From the NCBI GenBank assembly GCA_902475855.1, contig CABSBF010000013.1, positions 1-49,457 of the forward strand: 49,457 nucleotides of DNA. The letters run 5' to 3'. Positions 40,462-49,457 of the stretch are shown piece after piece (the first letter of the stretch is position 1; each line of letters starts with the position of its first letter). The DNA comes from an uncultured Eubacteriales bacterium. GTDB taxonomy: Bacteria > Bacillota > Clostridia > Oscillospirales > Oscillospiraceae. The notes below the pieces were generated by a model. That model was not told the origin of the DNA. It searched no databases and was given only the letters and a program-made list of their open reading frames with translations. The position numbers and the translations under genes were made by a program.

Positions 40462-41181
40462 TTATGATTTATGACTGAACAGCAGTTCGTCGAGAGTGTA
40501 ATACCCCGGCGCACGGCCCACAAGCGCCTGCGCCGCGCGCAGCGCACCCGCAACAAAGATTCTCCGGCTGGCCGCCGTATGCGTCAGCTTGAGCGTTTCA
40601 TCCTCGCCAAAAAAGTATACCGAATGCTCCCCGGCAACCGTGCCGCCGCGGATGGAAAACACGCCGATCTCCCCTTCCGTCCGCTTGCCGCACAGGCCCT
40701 CACGGCCGTGCAGAACCTTTGCCTGTCCGTCCGGATCCAACTCCTGTAAGAGGAGCTTCGCCGTTCCGCTGGGCGCGTCCACCTTCTGATTGTGGTGGAT
40801 CTCAACGATTTCCTTATCCCATTCGGAAAGCGCATTGGCATAATCTCGCAGCATTCGCCGCATCACAGCAATGCCGGTGCTGTAATTCGCCGTCCAGATG
40901 ACGGGAACCAGCTTTGCAAGCTCGCGCAGCTCATCGAAATCCGGCTCGGTCAGCCCGGTCGTGCCGCTAAGAAGGGGCGTTTTTGTCCGGCGCACATAGG
41001 CTGCCAGATGCGGCAGGGCTCCCACGCCGGAAAAATCCAGGCAAACATCCGCCGCCGGTGCGGTTTCAAAAACCTCGGGGCAGGTCACGTCCGCCTTACC
41101 AACGACCGTCCAGCCTTTTTCCTGTGCCATTTCCTCGATGAGCTTGCCCATTTTCCCGTAACCGCTGAGGAAAATCTTCAT
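40462..41181 (-). CDS. dapB: 4-hydroxy-tetrahydrodipicolinate reductase
   Basis: 239 residues. N-terminal Rossmann GYGKMGK (residues 7-13), DFSG, STGI and the catalytic EIHHNQKVDAPSGTA (about 130-144) define DapB. It catalyses the second step of the lysine/diaminopimelate branch. The ATG begins directly after the dapA stop, and GGGAGG sits inside the end of dapA. Confidence 0.97.
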   Translation of the reverse strand: MKIFLSGYGKMGKLIEEMAQEKGWTVVGKADVTCPEVFETAPAADVCLDFSGVGALPHLAAYVRRTKTPLLSGTTGLTEPDFDELRELAKLVPVIWTANYSTGIAVMRRMLRDYANALSEWDKEIVEIHHNQKVDAPSGTAKLLLQELDPDGQAKVLHGREGLCGKRTEGEIGVFSIRGGTVAGEHSVYFFGEDETLKLTHTAASRRIFVAGALRAAQALVGRAPGYYTLDELLFSHKS

Positions 41182-42078
41182 TTATGCGTCCTCCCTGACG
41201 GGCAGACCTGCCTCGCGCATGATCTTTGCCAGCTTTGCGCGGTTTTCCGGTGCCATGGGATACATCGGCATCCGGTAGCTGCCCGCACGCAGACCCATGA
41301 GGTTCATCGCTTCCTTAACGGGGATAGGGTTGACCTCCATGAACAGAGCGTTGATGAGATCAAGATAGCGAAGCTGCGTCTTGCGTGCCTGCTCCTCGCG
41401 CCCTTCAAAGTAGTCCATAACCATGTTGTGCACCTCGCGGGGCATGATATTCGCCCAGACCGAGATGACGCCGGACGCGCCGACAGACAGCAGCGGAACG
41501 GTGATGTCGTCGTTACCGGAATACATCACGAAATCATCGGAGAGGTAGCGCGCAACCTTCATCGCATAGGACATATCGCCGCTGGCCTCCTTGATACCCA
41601 TGACGTTGGGATGCACAGACAGGCGCCGCACGACCTCGGGGGAAATTTTGCAGCCGGTGCGGCCGGGGACATTATAGAGGATGATCGGCGCGGACGCTGC
41701 ATCCGCCGACATCATGAAATGACGGTACATTCCCTCTTCGTTCGACTTGACATAGTAGGGGCTGATGCACAGCAGCGCTGCCGCGCCCATTTCGGAGTAG
41801 ATGACGCTCTTATGCTTCTGCATTTCACTGGAGTTTGAGCCGCTGCCCGCAATGACGGGCACGCGCCCGGCGGCCTGCGTCAGAACACAGTCCAGCGTCT
41901 TGATGTCTTCCTCCAACGAAGTGGATGCCGTTTCGCCCGTGGTACCAAGCACCAGCAGGGCATCAGTCTGATTCTCGATGTGCCAGTCCACCAGCTCACG
42001 GAGCCTGACAAAATCCGTAGAACCGTCCTGATTGAACGGAGTGACCAGAGCCACGATGGAGCCTGTGATTCTCTGCAT
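41182..42078 (-). CDS. dapA: 4-hydroxy-tetrahydrodipicolinate synthase
   Basis: 298-residue TIM-barrel aldolase condensing pyruvate and aspartate semialdehyde. VLGTTGETASTS (GTTGE motif), the YNVPGRTG segment with the catalytic tyrosine, and the Schiff-base lysine in VMGIKEASGD are present. GGAGG precedes the ATG. First gene of the operon. Confidence 0.97.
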   Translation of the reverse strand: MQRITGSIVALVTPFNQDGSTDFVRLRELVDWHIENQTDALLVLGTTGETASTSLEEDIKTLDCVLTQAAGRVPVIAGSGSNSSEMQKHKSVIYSEMGAAALLCISPYYVKSNEEGMYRHFMMSADAASAPIILYNVPGRTGCKISPEVVRRLSVHPNVMGIKEASGDMSYAMKVARYLSDDFVMYSGNDDITVPLLSVGASGVISVWANIMPREVHNMVMDYFEGREEQARKTQLRYLDLINALFMEVNPIPVKEAMNLMGLRAGSYRMPMYPMAPENRAKLAKIMREAGLPVREDA

Positions 42079-42116
42079 GATAGTTCCTCCCTTTCGTGTG
42101 CTGAAAATCGGTTCTG

Positions 42117-42132
42117 CCGGAGGATTCCGGCA
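42117..42132 (-). ncRNA. Small hairpin in the dapA leader
   Basis: On the minus strand GCCGGA-atcc-TCCGGC forms a compact hairpin in the roughly 65-nt leader of dapA. It is too small to be a lysine riboswitch. It may only protect the mRNA end or tune translation. Confidence 0.4.
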
Positions 42133-42145
42133 AATTTCCTTTTAA

Positions 42146-42174
42146 ATCATAGCATTTCACGCAGAAAAATGCAA
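42146..42174 (-). promoter_or_regulatory. Promoter of the dapA operon
   Basis: Minus strand: -35 TTGCAT (42169-42174), 17-nt spacer, -10 TATGAT (42146-42151). A perfect 12-bp palindrome, TGTCCGCGGACA (42176-42187), lies immediately upstream and is a candidate protein-binding site. Confidence 0.7.
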
Positions 42175-42266
42175 GTGTCCGCGGACATTTTACACCAGCG
42201 GCGCCGAGGTTTTTCACAATCCGGGCAAAAACAAGAAAAAATACGGTTTTTTTCGCAAAAAACAAG

Positions 42267-42295
42267 TTGACAAATCAGAAAATCAAGGGTAAAAT
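42267..42295 (+). promoter_or_regulatory. Promoter of the rpsF-ssb-rpsR operon
   Basis: -35 TTGACA (42267-42272), 17-nt spacer, -10 TAAAAT (42290-42295). It gives a leader of about 70 nt before rpsF. Confidence 0.85.
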
Positions 42296-42301
42296 AATCA
42301 A

Positions 42302-42346
42302 GTCTGCGAATGCGGACAATCCTTGCTGCCGGCGCGTCCGGCGGCC
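42302..42346 (+). promoter_or_regulatory. Structured rpsF leader, possible S6:S18 autoregulation site
   Basis: Two hairpins are visible: GTCTGC-gaat-GCGGAC (42302-42317) and GCCGG-cgcgt-CCGGC (42328-42342). A leader bound by the S6:S18 dimer is known in many bacteria in this position. The precise consensus cannot be confirmed by eye. Confidence 0.45.
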
Positions 42347-42374
42347 ATAAGTCCAGAAGGAGGTGCAAACAACA

Positions 42375-42671
42375 ATGGCTAAGAATTCCGGTAAGTATGA
42401 GATCGTCTATATCATCGATCCCGCAAAGGGTGAAGAGGGTATTGCCGCTCTTGTGGAAAAGTTCAAGGCGATGGTTGAGGCGGAGGGTACCCTCACGGGT
42501 ATCGAGGAATGGGGCAAGCGTCGGCTGGCCTATCCCATCAACGATCTGCCCGAAGGCTACTACGTGCTGATGAATTGCGAATGCAAGCCCGAACTCCCCG
42601 CGGAGTTGGACCGTGTGTTCAAGATCACCGACGGTATCCTGCGTTCCATCATCGTCGCTGTCGAAGAGTAA
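42375..42671 (+). CDS. rpsF: 30S ribosomal protein S6
   Basis: 98 residues from ATG 42375, AGGAGG 11 nt upstream. KYEIVYIIDP at the start, WGKRRLAYPINDLPEGYYVLM in the middle and RVFKITDGILRSI near the end are typical of S6. It pairs with S18 on the ribosome platform. Heads the conserved rpsF-ssb-rpsR operon. Confidence 0.98.
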   Translation: MAKNSGKYEIVYIIDPAKGEEGIAALVEKFKAMVEAEGTLTGIEEWGKRRLAYPINDLPEGYYVLMNCECKPELPAELDRVFKITDGILRSIIVAVEE

Positions 42672-42683
42672 GGGGGCTCGTTC

Positions 42684-43157
42684 ATGCTGAACCATATTGT
42701 TCTCATGGGCCGTCTTACCCGTGACCCCGAACTGCGCCGGACCGGTTCCGGTGTGGCAGTGGCCACTTTCTCGCTGGCGGTTGACCGTGACTTCGGCAAC
42801 AGTGCCACCGGCGAAAAGGAAACGGATTTCATCGACATCGTGGCATGGCGCAATACTGCTGAATTTGTCAGCAAGTATTTCACCAAAGGCCGTATGGCGG
42901 TGGTGTCCGGCCGGCTCCAGATCCGCAACTGGACCGACAAAGAAGGGAACAAGCGCCGCAGCGCCGAGATCGTCGCCGACAATGTCTATTTCGGCGATTC
43001 CAAGCGCGACAATGCGGAGGGCGGTTACGGTCAGGCGCCTGCCTACGGCGGTTATTCCGCTCCGGCGCAGCAGTCCGGCTATGCAGCGCCCAGCGCACCG
43101 GCTCCCGCGTCCGATTTCTCCATGATCGAGGACGACGACAGCCAGCTCCCGTTCTAA
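42684..43157 (+). CDS. ssb: Single-stranded DNA-binding protein
   Basis: 157 residues. The OB-fold starts LNHIVLMGRLTRDPELR and includes DFIDIVAWRNTAEFVSKYF. A flexible Gly/Ala/Pro/Tyr-rich linker (about 110-145) leads to the acidic tip DDDSQLPF, which recruits repair and replication partners. Conserved position between rpsF and rpsR. Confidence 0.98.
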   Translation: MLNHIVLMGRLTRDPELRRTGSGVAVATFSLAVDRDFGNSATGEKETDFIDIVAWRNTAEFVSKYFTKGRMAVVSGRLQIRNWTDKEGNKRRSAEIVADNVYFGDSKRDNAEGGYGQAPAYGGYSAPAQQSGYAAPSAPAPASDFSMIEDDDSQLPF

Positions 43158-43195
43158 ACTTTTTCACTTGAGTCTGAAAGAAGGAGGATTTCATC

Positions 43196-43429
43196 ATGGC
43201 AAACGATAGAGTTCGCCCGCGTAAGCGCAAGAAGGTATGTAACTTCTGCGTCGAGAAGGCTACCAGCATTGATTTCAAGGATTCTGCAAAGCTCCGCCGT
43301 TACACGTCCGAGCGCGGCAAGATCCTGCCCCGCCGTACCACCGGCACCTGCGCAGCGCATCAGCGCCAGCTGACCATCGCCATCAAGCGTGCCCGTCAGA
43401 TCGCTCTCCTGCCCTACGTCGCAGACTGA
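43196..43429 (+). CDS. rpsR: 30S ribosomal protein S18
   Basis: 77 residues with RPRKRKKVCNFC at the N terminus, DFKDSAKLRRYTSERGKILPRR in the core and the final HQRQLTIAIKRARQIALLPY. The paired cysteines (CNFC) suggest the zinc-binding form. AGGAGG lies before the ATG. Confidence 0.98.
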   Translation: MANDRVRPRKRKKVCNFCVEKATSIDFKDSAKLRRYTSERGKILPRRTTGTCAAHQRQLTIAIKRARQIALLPYVAD

Positions 43430-43443
43430 TTGCAAAATAGCCG

Positions 43444-43475
43444 CCGCCCTGTGGGAATCCCACAGGGCGGTTTTT
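43444..43475 (+). terminator. Terminator of the rpsF operon
   Basis: Perfect 12-bp stem CCGCCCTGTGGG (43444-43455) / CCCACAGGGCGG (43459-43470), with a 3-nt loop and TTTTT after it. Confidence 0.95.
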
Positions 43476-43553
43476 CTGGTCTCATCAACCTCTTCGTAAA
43501 AGCTCCGCTTCTGAAAAAGCGCCCGTCACGGAACAGCCCGCGCCGGATGTTTT

Positions 43554-45035
43554 TTACACTCTGACGATTTTTGTTGCTACACGCTCACAGAACGCCCGAT
43601 CGTGCTCGACAAAGAGCATCGTCGGCCGGAATTGCAGCAGCAGCTCCTCGATCTGGATGCGGGAAATCACGTCAATGTAGTTCATCGGCTCGTCCCAGAC
43701 GTGCAGATGCGCCTGCTCGCAGAGGGAGGCCGCCAGCAGGACTTTTTTCTTCTGCCCGTCGCTGAGCGCTCGCAAATCGCGTTCCGTCTGCACCTTCGGC
43801 ACATCCAGCTTGGTGAGGATTGTGAAAAACATGCTTTCATCTATTCCCTTTTTCCGAATATAGTCCGTTACGCTGCCGCAGAGCTGAACGGCATCCTGTC
43901 CAACATAGGATATGCGAAGGCCGCCGCCCCGCCGGACTTCGCCGGTGTGTGGGATTGCCTGCCCGCATAGTAGCTTCAAAACGCTGCTTTTTCCGCAGCC
44001 GTTCGGCCCCTGCAAGGCGATTTGCTCTCCTGCCTGGACAGACAGACTGAAATCCTTGCAGACCGTCCGCCCGTCATAGACGATGCTGATGTCCCGCAGC
44101 TCCGCCAGTCGCTTCGTATAAAAAGGTAACTGCATCAGCTTCAGCGCTTCCCGGCGCTCCAAGTTTTTTAACAGACTTTTCTTTTCCTCCATTGCAGCGT
44201 CGAGACGTTTTTCGATTGCCTTTGCACGTGACATTGTGTGCTCTGCCTTTGCTCCCTGATAGGAGCGGAAATTCTTTGGCTTGTCCGTCTGTCCATGGCC
44301 GATCTTCCGGCGTTCGGCCGCGCCGGCCCACTGCGATTTTTCCCGTGCAGTTTCCTTCAAACGGGAAATTTCGCGCACTAGCTTTTCATTCTGGCGCTGC
44401 TCGAAGGCATCCTGCCGCTCCCGGTTTTCCAGCCATGTGGAAAAATTTCCCCTACTAACCTGGATGTCTGCTTTGTTGATTGACAGAATATGGTCGACAC
44501 AGCCGTCGAGAAAGGCGCGGTCATGAGAGACGAGAAGAAAACCGCGCTTCTGGCCGAGATAGCGGCTCACCACCTCCCGCCCCTGTAAGTCCAGATGATT
44601 CGTCGGCTCGTCGATCAGGAGGAAGTTGTTTTCCGAAGAGAACAGAACCGCAAGCTGTAATTTTGTCCGCTCGCCGCCGCTGAGGGTCGCATAGGGGCGA
44701 TACAGAATTGTCTCGTCCAACTGCAATTTTGCCATTTCGCACTGCAAGCACCAGAATTCATACGTCGGATTCATCTCCTCCGCGGCCTCGATCGCCAAGG
44801 ACTCCGGACGCTTCACGGAAAAAGGAAAATAGGAAAACGGCACGCTTGCGGAGATCGTCCCCTGATAGGGAAACTCCCCCAGAAGCAGGCGGAGAAAGGT
44901 CGTCTTCCCACGCCCATTGCGTCCGGTAAGGCCAAGCTTCCAGTTCGTGTCGATCTGGAAGCTGACATGCTCAAAGACGGGCTCATAGCTGCCGTCATAG
45001 GTAAAGCTCAGATCCTTAATTTGAATCAGTGACAT
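43554..45035 (-). CDS. ABC-F ATPase, Lsa-like antibiotic ribosome-protection type
   Basis: 493 residues, two ABC cassettes and no membrane part. Cassette 1: Walker A GRNGRGKTT (about 38-46), signature LSGGE, Walker B LLIDEPTNHLDL. Cassette 2: GPNGCGKSS, signature LSDGQ, Walker B HVWDEPMNYIDV. A long basic helical linker (about 185-290) joins them. The start SLIQIKDLSFTYDGSYEPVFE and the length match Lsa/Vga-type proteins, which dislodge lincosamides, streptogramin A and pleuromutilins from ribosomes. Resistance itself is inferred. It has a regulated-looking leader. Confidence 0.88.
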   Translation of the reverse strand: MSLIQIKDLSFTYDGSYEPVFEHVSFQIDTNWKLGLTGRNGRGKTTFLRLLLGEFPYQGTISASVPFSYFPFSVKRPESLAIEAAEEMNPTYEFWCLQCEMAKLQLDETILYRPYATLSGGERTKLQLAVLFSSENNFLLIDEPTNHLDLQGREVVSRYLGQKRGFLLVSHDRAFLDGCVDHILSINKADIQVSRGNFSTWLENRERQDAFEQRQNEKLVREISRLKETAREKSQWAGAAERRKIGHGQTDKPKNFRSYQGAKAEHTMSRAKAIEKRLDAAMEEKKSLLKNLERREALKLMQLPFYTKRLAELRDISIVYDGRTVCKDFSLSVQAGEQIALQGPNGCGKSSVLKLLCGQAIPHTGEVRRGGGLRISYVGQDAVQLCGSVTDYIRKKGIDESMFFTILTKLDVPKVQTERDLRALSDGQKKKVLLAASLCEQAHLHVWDEPMNYIDVISRIQIEELLLQFRPTMLFVEHDRAFCERVATKIVRV

Positions 45036-45047
45036 CGTATGCCCTCC

Positions 45048-45083
45048 AATAACAAAATAGCCGCAGGATAGTATCCCGCAGCC
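45048..45083 (-). promoter_or_regulatory. Attenuator-like terminator hairpin before the ABC-F gene
   Basis: On the minus strand GGCTGCGGGAT-act-ATCCTGCGGCT (45059-45083) pairs along all 11 positions (three G-U pairs) and is followed by ATTTTGTTATT, just before the GGAGGG ribosome site. Upstream lie two 14-bp near-identical direct repeats (45087-45100 and 45106-45119; one base differs), possible alternative pairing partners. Confidence 0.65.
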
Positions 45084-45207
45084 TTAGGGCAGAGTCCTCC
45101 AAAGTGGGCAGACTCCTCCGATGTTGCACCGGGACACGCATATTCCTGCATCAGGGCATAGCAAAGCTCAGCGGCTCACTCACCGCCTCAACCTGTCAGC
45201 CCAACGT

Positions 45208-45228
45208 TCAGCAGGAAATATGGCGCAT
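45208..45228 (-). CDS. Possible leader peptide of the ABC-F gene
   Basis: Six-codon ORF MRHISC. Its ATG (45228) has GGAG 8 nt upstream and begins about 20 nt after the predicted transcription start. Its size and position fit the leader peptides of macrolide/lincosamide-inducible resistance genes, where a stalled ribosome changes downstream folding. No expression evidence. Confidence 0.5.
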   Translation of the reverse strand: MRHISC

Positions 45229-45255
45229 CCTCTCAACTCCAATCCGTTTTTATTT

Positions 45256-45284
45256 AATATAGCAAAAAATTACAGCAATTGCAA
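45256..45284 (-). promoter_or_regulatory. Promoter of the ABC-F gene
   Basis: Minus strand: -35 TTGCAA (45279-45284), 17-nt spacer, -10 TATATT (45256-45261). The predicted start near 45249 makes a leader of about 214 nt. Confidence 0.75.
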
Positions 45285-45399
45285 GAAGTTCATACATTTT
45301 ATAAAAAGTCAATGGGCTGGTTGGAAAGCACACTAAAACCTCCGTACCTTAGTGGAATAAGCCGGTAAATAGGAAGCTTGTCACTGGCCGATTGCAAAC

Positions 45400-45429
45400 A
45401 AAAAAGCTCTGACCGAAAAGGTCAGAGCC
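45400..45429 (-). terminator. Terminator of the rRNA operon
   Basis: GCTCTGACC (45406-45414) pairs with GGTCAGAGC (45420-45428). On the minus strand it comes directly after 5S rRNA and runs into TTTTTTG. Confidence 0.9.
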
Positions 45430-45431
45430 TA

Positions 45432-45548
45432 TGTTGGCATTACCTATCTTCCCAGGCAGTCACCCACCAAGTATTGTCGGCGCAGATGAGCTTAACTTCT
45501 GTGTTCGGGATGGGAACAGGTGGACCCTCATCGCAATCAACACCAACT
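45432..45548 (-). rRNA. rrf: 5S ribosomal RNA
   Basis: About 117 nt on the minus strand. It contains the hallmark TCCCGAACACAGAAGTTAAG, the CCACCTGTTCCCAT segment and terminal arms GTTGG/CCAAC. The ends are approximate. Confidence 0.95.
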
Positions 45549-45625
45549 ATTTTTCCATCTCCAGGTTCCCCTGAAAACTTCTTTTATTATACTACGCTTT
45601 TCCCTCTTGTCAAGAACTTTTTCCT

Positions 45626-45700
45626 TGGTGACCCCAGCGGGATTCGAACCCACGTTAACGGCGTGAGAGGCCGCTGTCTTAACCACTTGACCATGGGGCC
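45626..45700 (-). tRNA. tRNA-Glu (CTC)
   Basis: Cloverleaf on the minus strand beginning GGCCCCATGG, anticodon loop CTCTCAC (anticodon CTC), TTCGAATC T-loop and encoded CCA. It lies between 23S and 5S rRNA. Confidence 0.93.
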
Positions 45701-45701
45701 A

Positions 45702-45778
45702 TGGTGCACCTTCACGGACTCGAACCGGGGACCCACTGATTAAGAGTCAGTTGCTCTACCAACTGAGCTAAAGGTGCA
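45702..45778 (-). tRNA. tRNA-Lys (CTT)
   Basis: Cloverleaf on the minus strand beginning TGCACCTTTAGCTCAGTTGG, anticodon loop CTCTTAA (anticodon CTT), TTCGAGTC T-loop and encoded CCA. Adjacent to tRNA-Glu. Confidence 0.94.
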
Positions 45779-45928
45779 TATTCGCTTTTGCTCTGCCCTA
45801 CGCATCTTCCTGCCAGCCATACCTGCTCGCAATGCTTGCTCCGCCGGAATCCAAATGCCGCTTCGCGGTTGATTCCGGCACGCTCGCTGCGGCGAGTGTA
45901 CCAACTGAGCTAAAGGTGCATATTCGCT
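45757..45928 (-). repeat. 30-bp direct repeat carrying the 5' part of tRNA-Lys
   Basis: Identical 30-bp copies at 45757-45786 and 45899-45928 (142-bp period). Each spans the first about 22 nt of tRNA-Lys plus 8 nt of upstream flank. The intervening 112 bp contain no tRNA but a perfect inverted repeat, GCCGGAATC (45843-45851) / GATTCCGGC (45870-45878). Confidence 0.85.
45899..45920 (-). pseudogene. Truncated tRNA-Lys copy
   Basis: Only the acceptor 5' strand and part of the D-arm are present (minus strand TGCACCTTTAGCTCAGTTGG then TA). The sequence then diverges completely from tRNA. It lies between 23S and the intact tRNA-Lys. Confidence 0.8.
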
Positions 45929-45960
45929 CTCTCGGGAATCGCTTCGTATCTTCAGACACA

Positions 45961-45977
45961 CCCTGAAAACTGAACAA
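45961..45977 (-). other. 23S processing stem, 3' arm
   Basis: Minus-strand TTGTTCAGTTTTCAGG, reverse-complementary to the arm near 49044-49063 (CCTTGAAAACTGAACAAAG). Together they flank 23S and fit the RNase III processing stem of pre-rRNA. Confidence 0.6.
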
Positions 45978-46024
45978 GAATGAATGGAACTCAGATCAGC
46001 AACCGAGCCTGCTCCTTCTTTTGT

Positions 46025-48862
<2,838 letters not shown>

Positions 48863-49085
48863 TTGAATCTGCTTTGCAGTTCCTTTTACAAGCTCTTGCA
48901 GATCAATCCATTTCTGGTTTCTCTTCAAGTTCTATAAGAATTATGCAGGCTCACATTTTTTCGTTTCCCTTTTGGCTAAATTGTTATTTACCCTAAATTT
49001 GTTTCCTTACTGTTGCCTTTTCTTATCGTTTCTCATTCACTCTTTGTTCAGTTTTCAAGGTGCATCCGCGAGCCTTTTTACTCGC
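48863..49085 (-). other. tRNA-Ile to 23S spacer
   Basis: No gene seen. It holds the 5' arm of the 23S processing stem (about 49044-49063) and AT-rich transcribed spacer. Confidence 0.6.
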
Positions 49086-49162
49086 TGGTGGGCCAAAGTG
49101 GACTCGAACCACCGACCTCACGATTATCAGTCGTGTGCTCTAGCCAGCTGAGCTATTGGCCC
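49086..49162 (-). tRNA. tRNA-Ile (GAT)
   Basis: Minus strand, starts GGGCCAATAGCTCAGCTGG, anticodon loop CTGATAA (GAT), encoded CCA. Standard 16S-23S spacer tRNA. Confidence 0.96.
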
Positions 49163-49206
49163 GTCTTCTTTTTCGCTCCGTCATCCCATTCCCTCTTTCA
49201 AAGAAA

Positions 49207-49282
49207 TGGTGGAGATTAGCGGGATCGAACCGCTGACCTCCTGCTTGCAAGGCAGGCGCTCTCCCAGCTGAGCTAAACCCCC
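49207..49282 (-). tRNA. tRNA-Ala (TGC)
   Basis: Minus strand, starts GGGGGTTTAGCTCAGCTGGG, anticodon loop CTTGCAA (TGC), G3-U70 identity pair preserved, encoded CCA. Standard spacer tRNA. Confidence 0.96.
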
Positions 49283-49399
49283 ATCTCTGACTTCGCTACT
49301 TTAGAGGGCATACCCTCTAAATTAAACAACGGTACTTCATGACTCCAAATGACGCCTGACCTTAGGATGTTATGCAATGCTCTTCACATCACATGGTCT

Positions 49400-49457
<58 letters not shown>

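Noticed and set aside
39138..40478. 446-codon open frame on the plus strand
   Set aside because: Antisense shadow of hisS with no family features.
42079..42145. Lysine riboswitch before dapA
   Set aside because: The leader is about 65 nt with a single small hairpin, far too short for the lysine riboswitch.
45026..45151. 41-codon frame overlapping the ABC-F start as a gene
   Set aside because: No ribosome site and no recognisable content; noted only as a possible part of the leader's control.

Overview
The window looks like a chromosomal segment of a gut-type anaerobic Firmicute (class Clostridia; Oscillospirales/Ruminococcaceae-like is my inference). The pointers are a moderately GC-rich genome, Gram-positive style AGGAGG ribosome binding sites, SLH, HAAS and PadR families, YtrA-type GntR control, a clostridial two-cluster ferredoxin, an NAD-linked PyrK/PyrD pair and a 2-hydroxyethyl-amine (ethanolamine) microcompartment. 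No phage, IS element or CRISPR array is visible.

Layout. 1-385: intergenic DNA with a terminator and a large inverted repeat. 386-6648 (minus): de novo UMP operon pyrC-pyrK-pyrD-pyrF-HAD phosphatase-pyrE-pyrB-pyrI, driven by a clear promoter with a very short leader. 6837-9994 (minus): a membrane-anchored XRE/zinc-ribbon regulator and a ClpC-type AAA+ unfoldase. 10168-12402 (plus): small ferredoxin, trmN6, rsmI and a DUF975 gene remnant. 12597-14726 (minus): padR-HAAS-DUF4097 operon with a palindromic operator on its promoter. 14981-17469 (minus): HtrA protease and a zinc-ribbon/CFI-box protein.

17600-28254 (plus): a 13-gene ethanolamine utilisation (eut) operon, eutG-A-B-C-L-E-M-T-pduL-X-N-H-Q. 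It encodes the B12-dependent lyase (EutBC), its reactivase (EutA) and adenosyltransferase (EutT), aldehyde and alcohol dehydrogenases (EutE, EutG), PduL phosphotransacylase, the permease EutH, the accessory cupin EutQ, one unknown protein and a lean shell set (EutL, EutM, EutN). Ethanolamine would enter through EutH and be split to ammonia and acetaldehyde inside the shell. Acetaldehyde would then go to acetyl-CoA and acetyl-phosphate, or to ethanol. The usual Firmicute regulators EutV/EutW and a recognisable antitermination leader are not in the window.

28309-30205 (minus): ybaK, a DUF1003 protein and a GT2 dolichol-phosphate-type glycosyltransferase. 30324-37003 (plus): asparaginase and a DUF2284 protein, an APC permease, a secreted CHAP-like/SLH protein and a GntR(YtrA)-ABC transporter operon with its operator. 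37058-37212 (minus): a frameshifted small gene. 37305-42078 (minus): dapA-dapB-hisS-aspS. 42375-43429 (plus): rpsF-ssb-rpsR. 43554-45035 (minus): an Lsa-like ABC-F ribosome-protection protein behind a roughly 210-nt leader with a short leader peptide and a terminator-like hairpin. 45400-49457 (minus): an rRNA operon read 16S (3' end only), tRNA-Ala, tRNA-Ile, 23S, a truncated tRNA-Lys copy, tRNA-Lys, tRNA-Glu, 5S, terminator.

The most interesting points are the compact eut locus with encapsulation-peptide-like N termini on four cargo proteins and one uncharacterised member, the attenuator-like leader of the ABC-F gene, the duplicated tRNA-Lys 5' fragment with a hairpin insert inside the rRNA operon, a probable CTG start on the Clp gene, and an in-operon HAD phosphatase in the pyr cluster.
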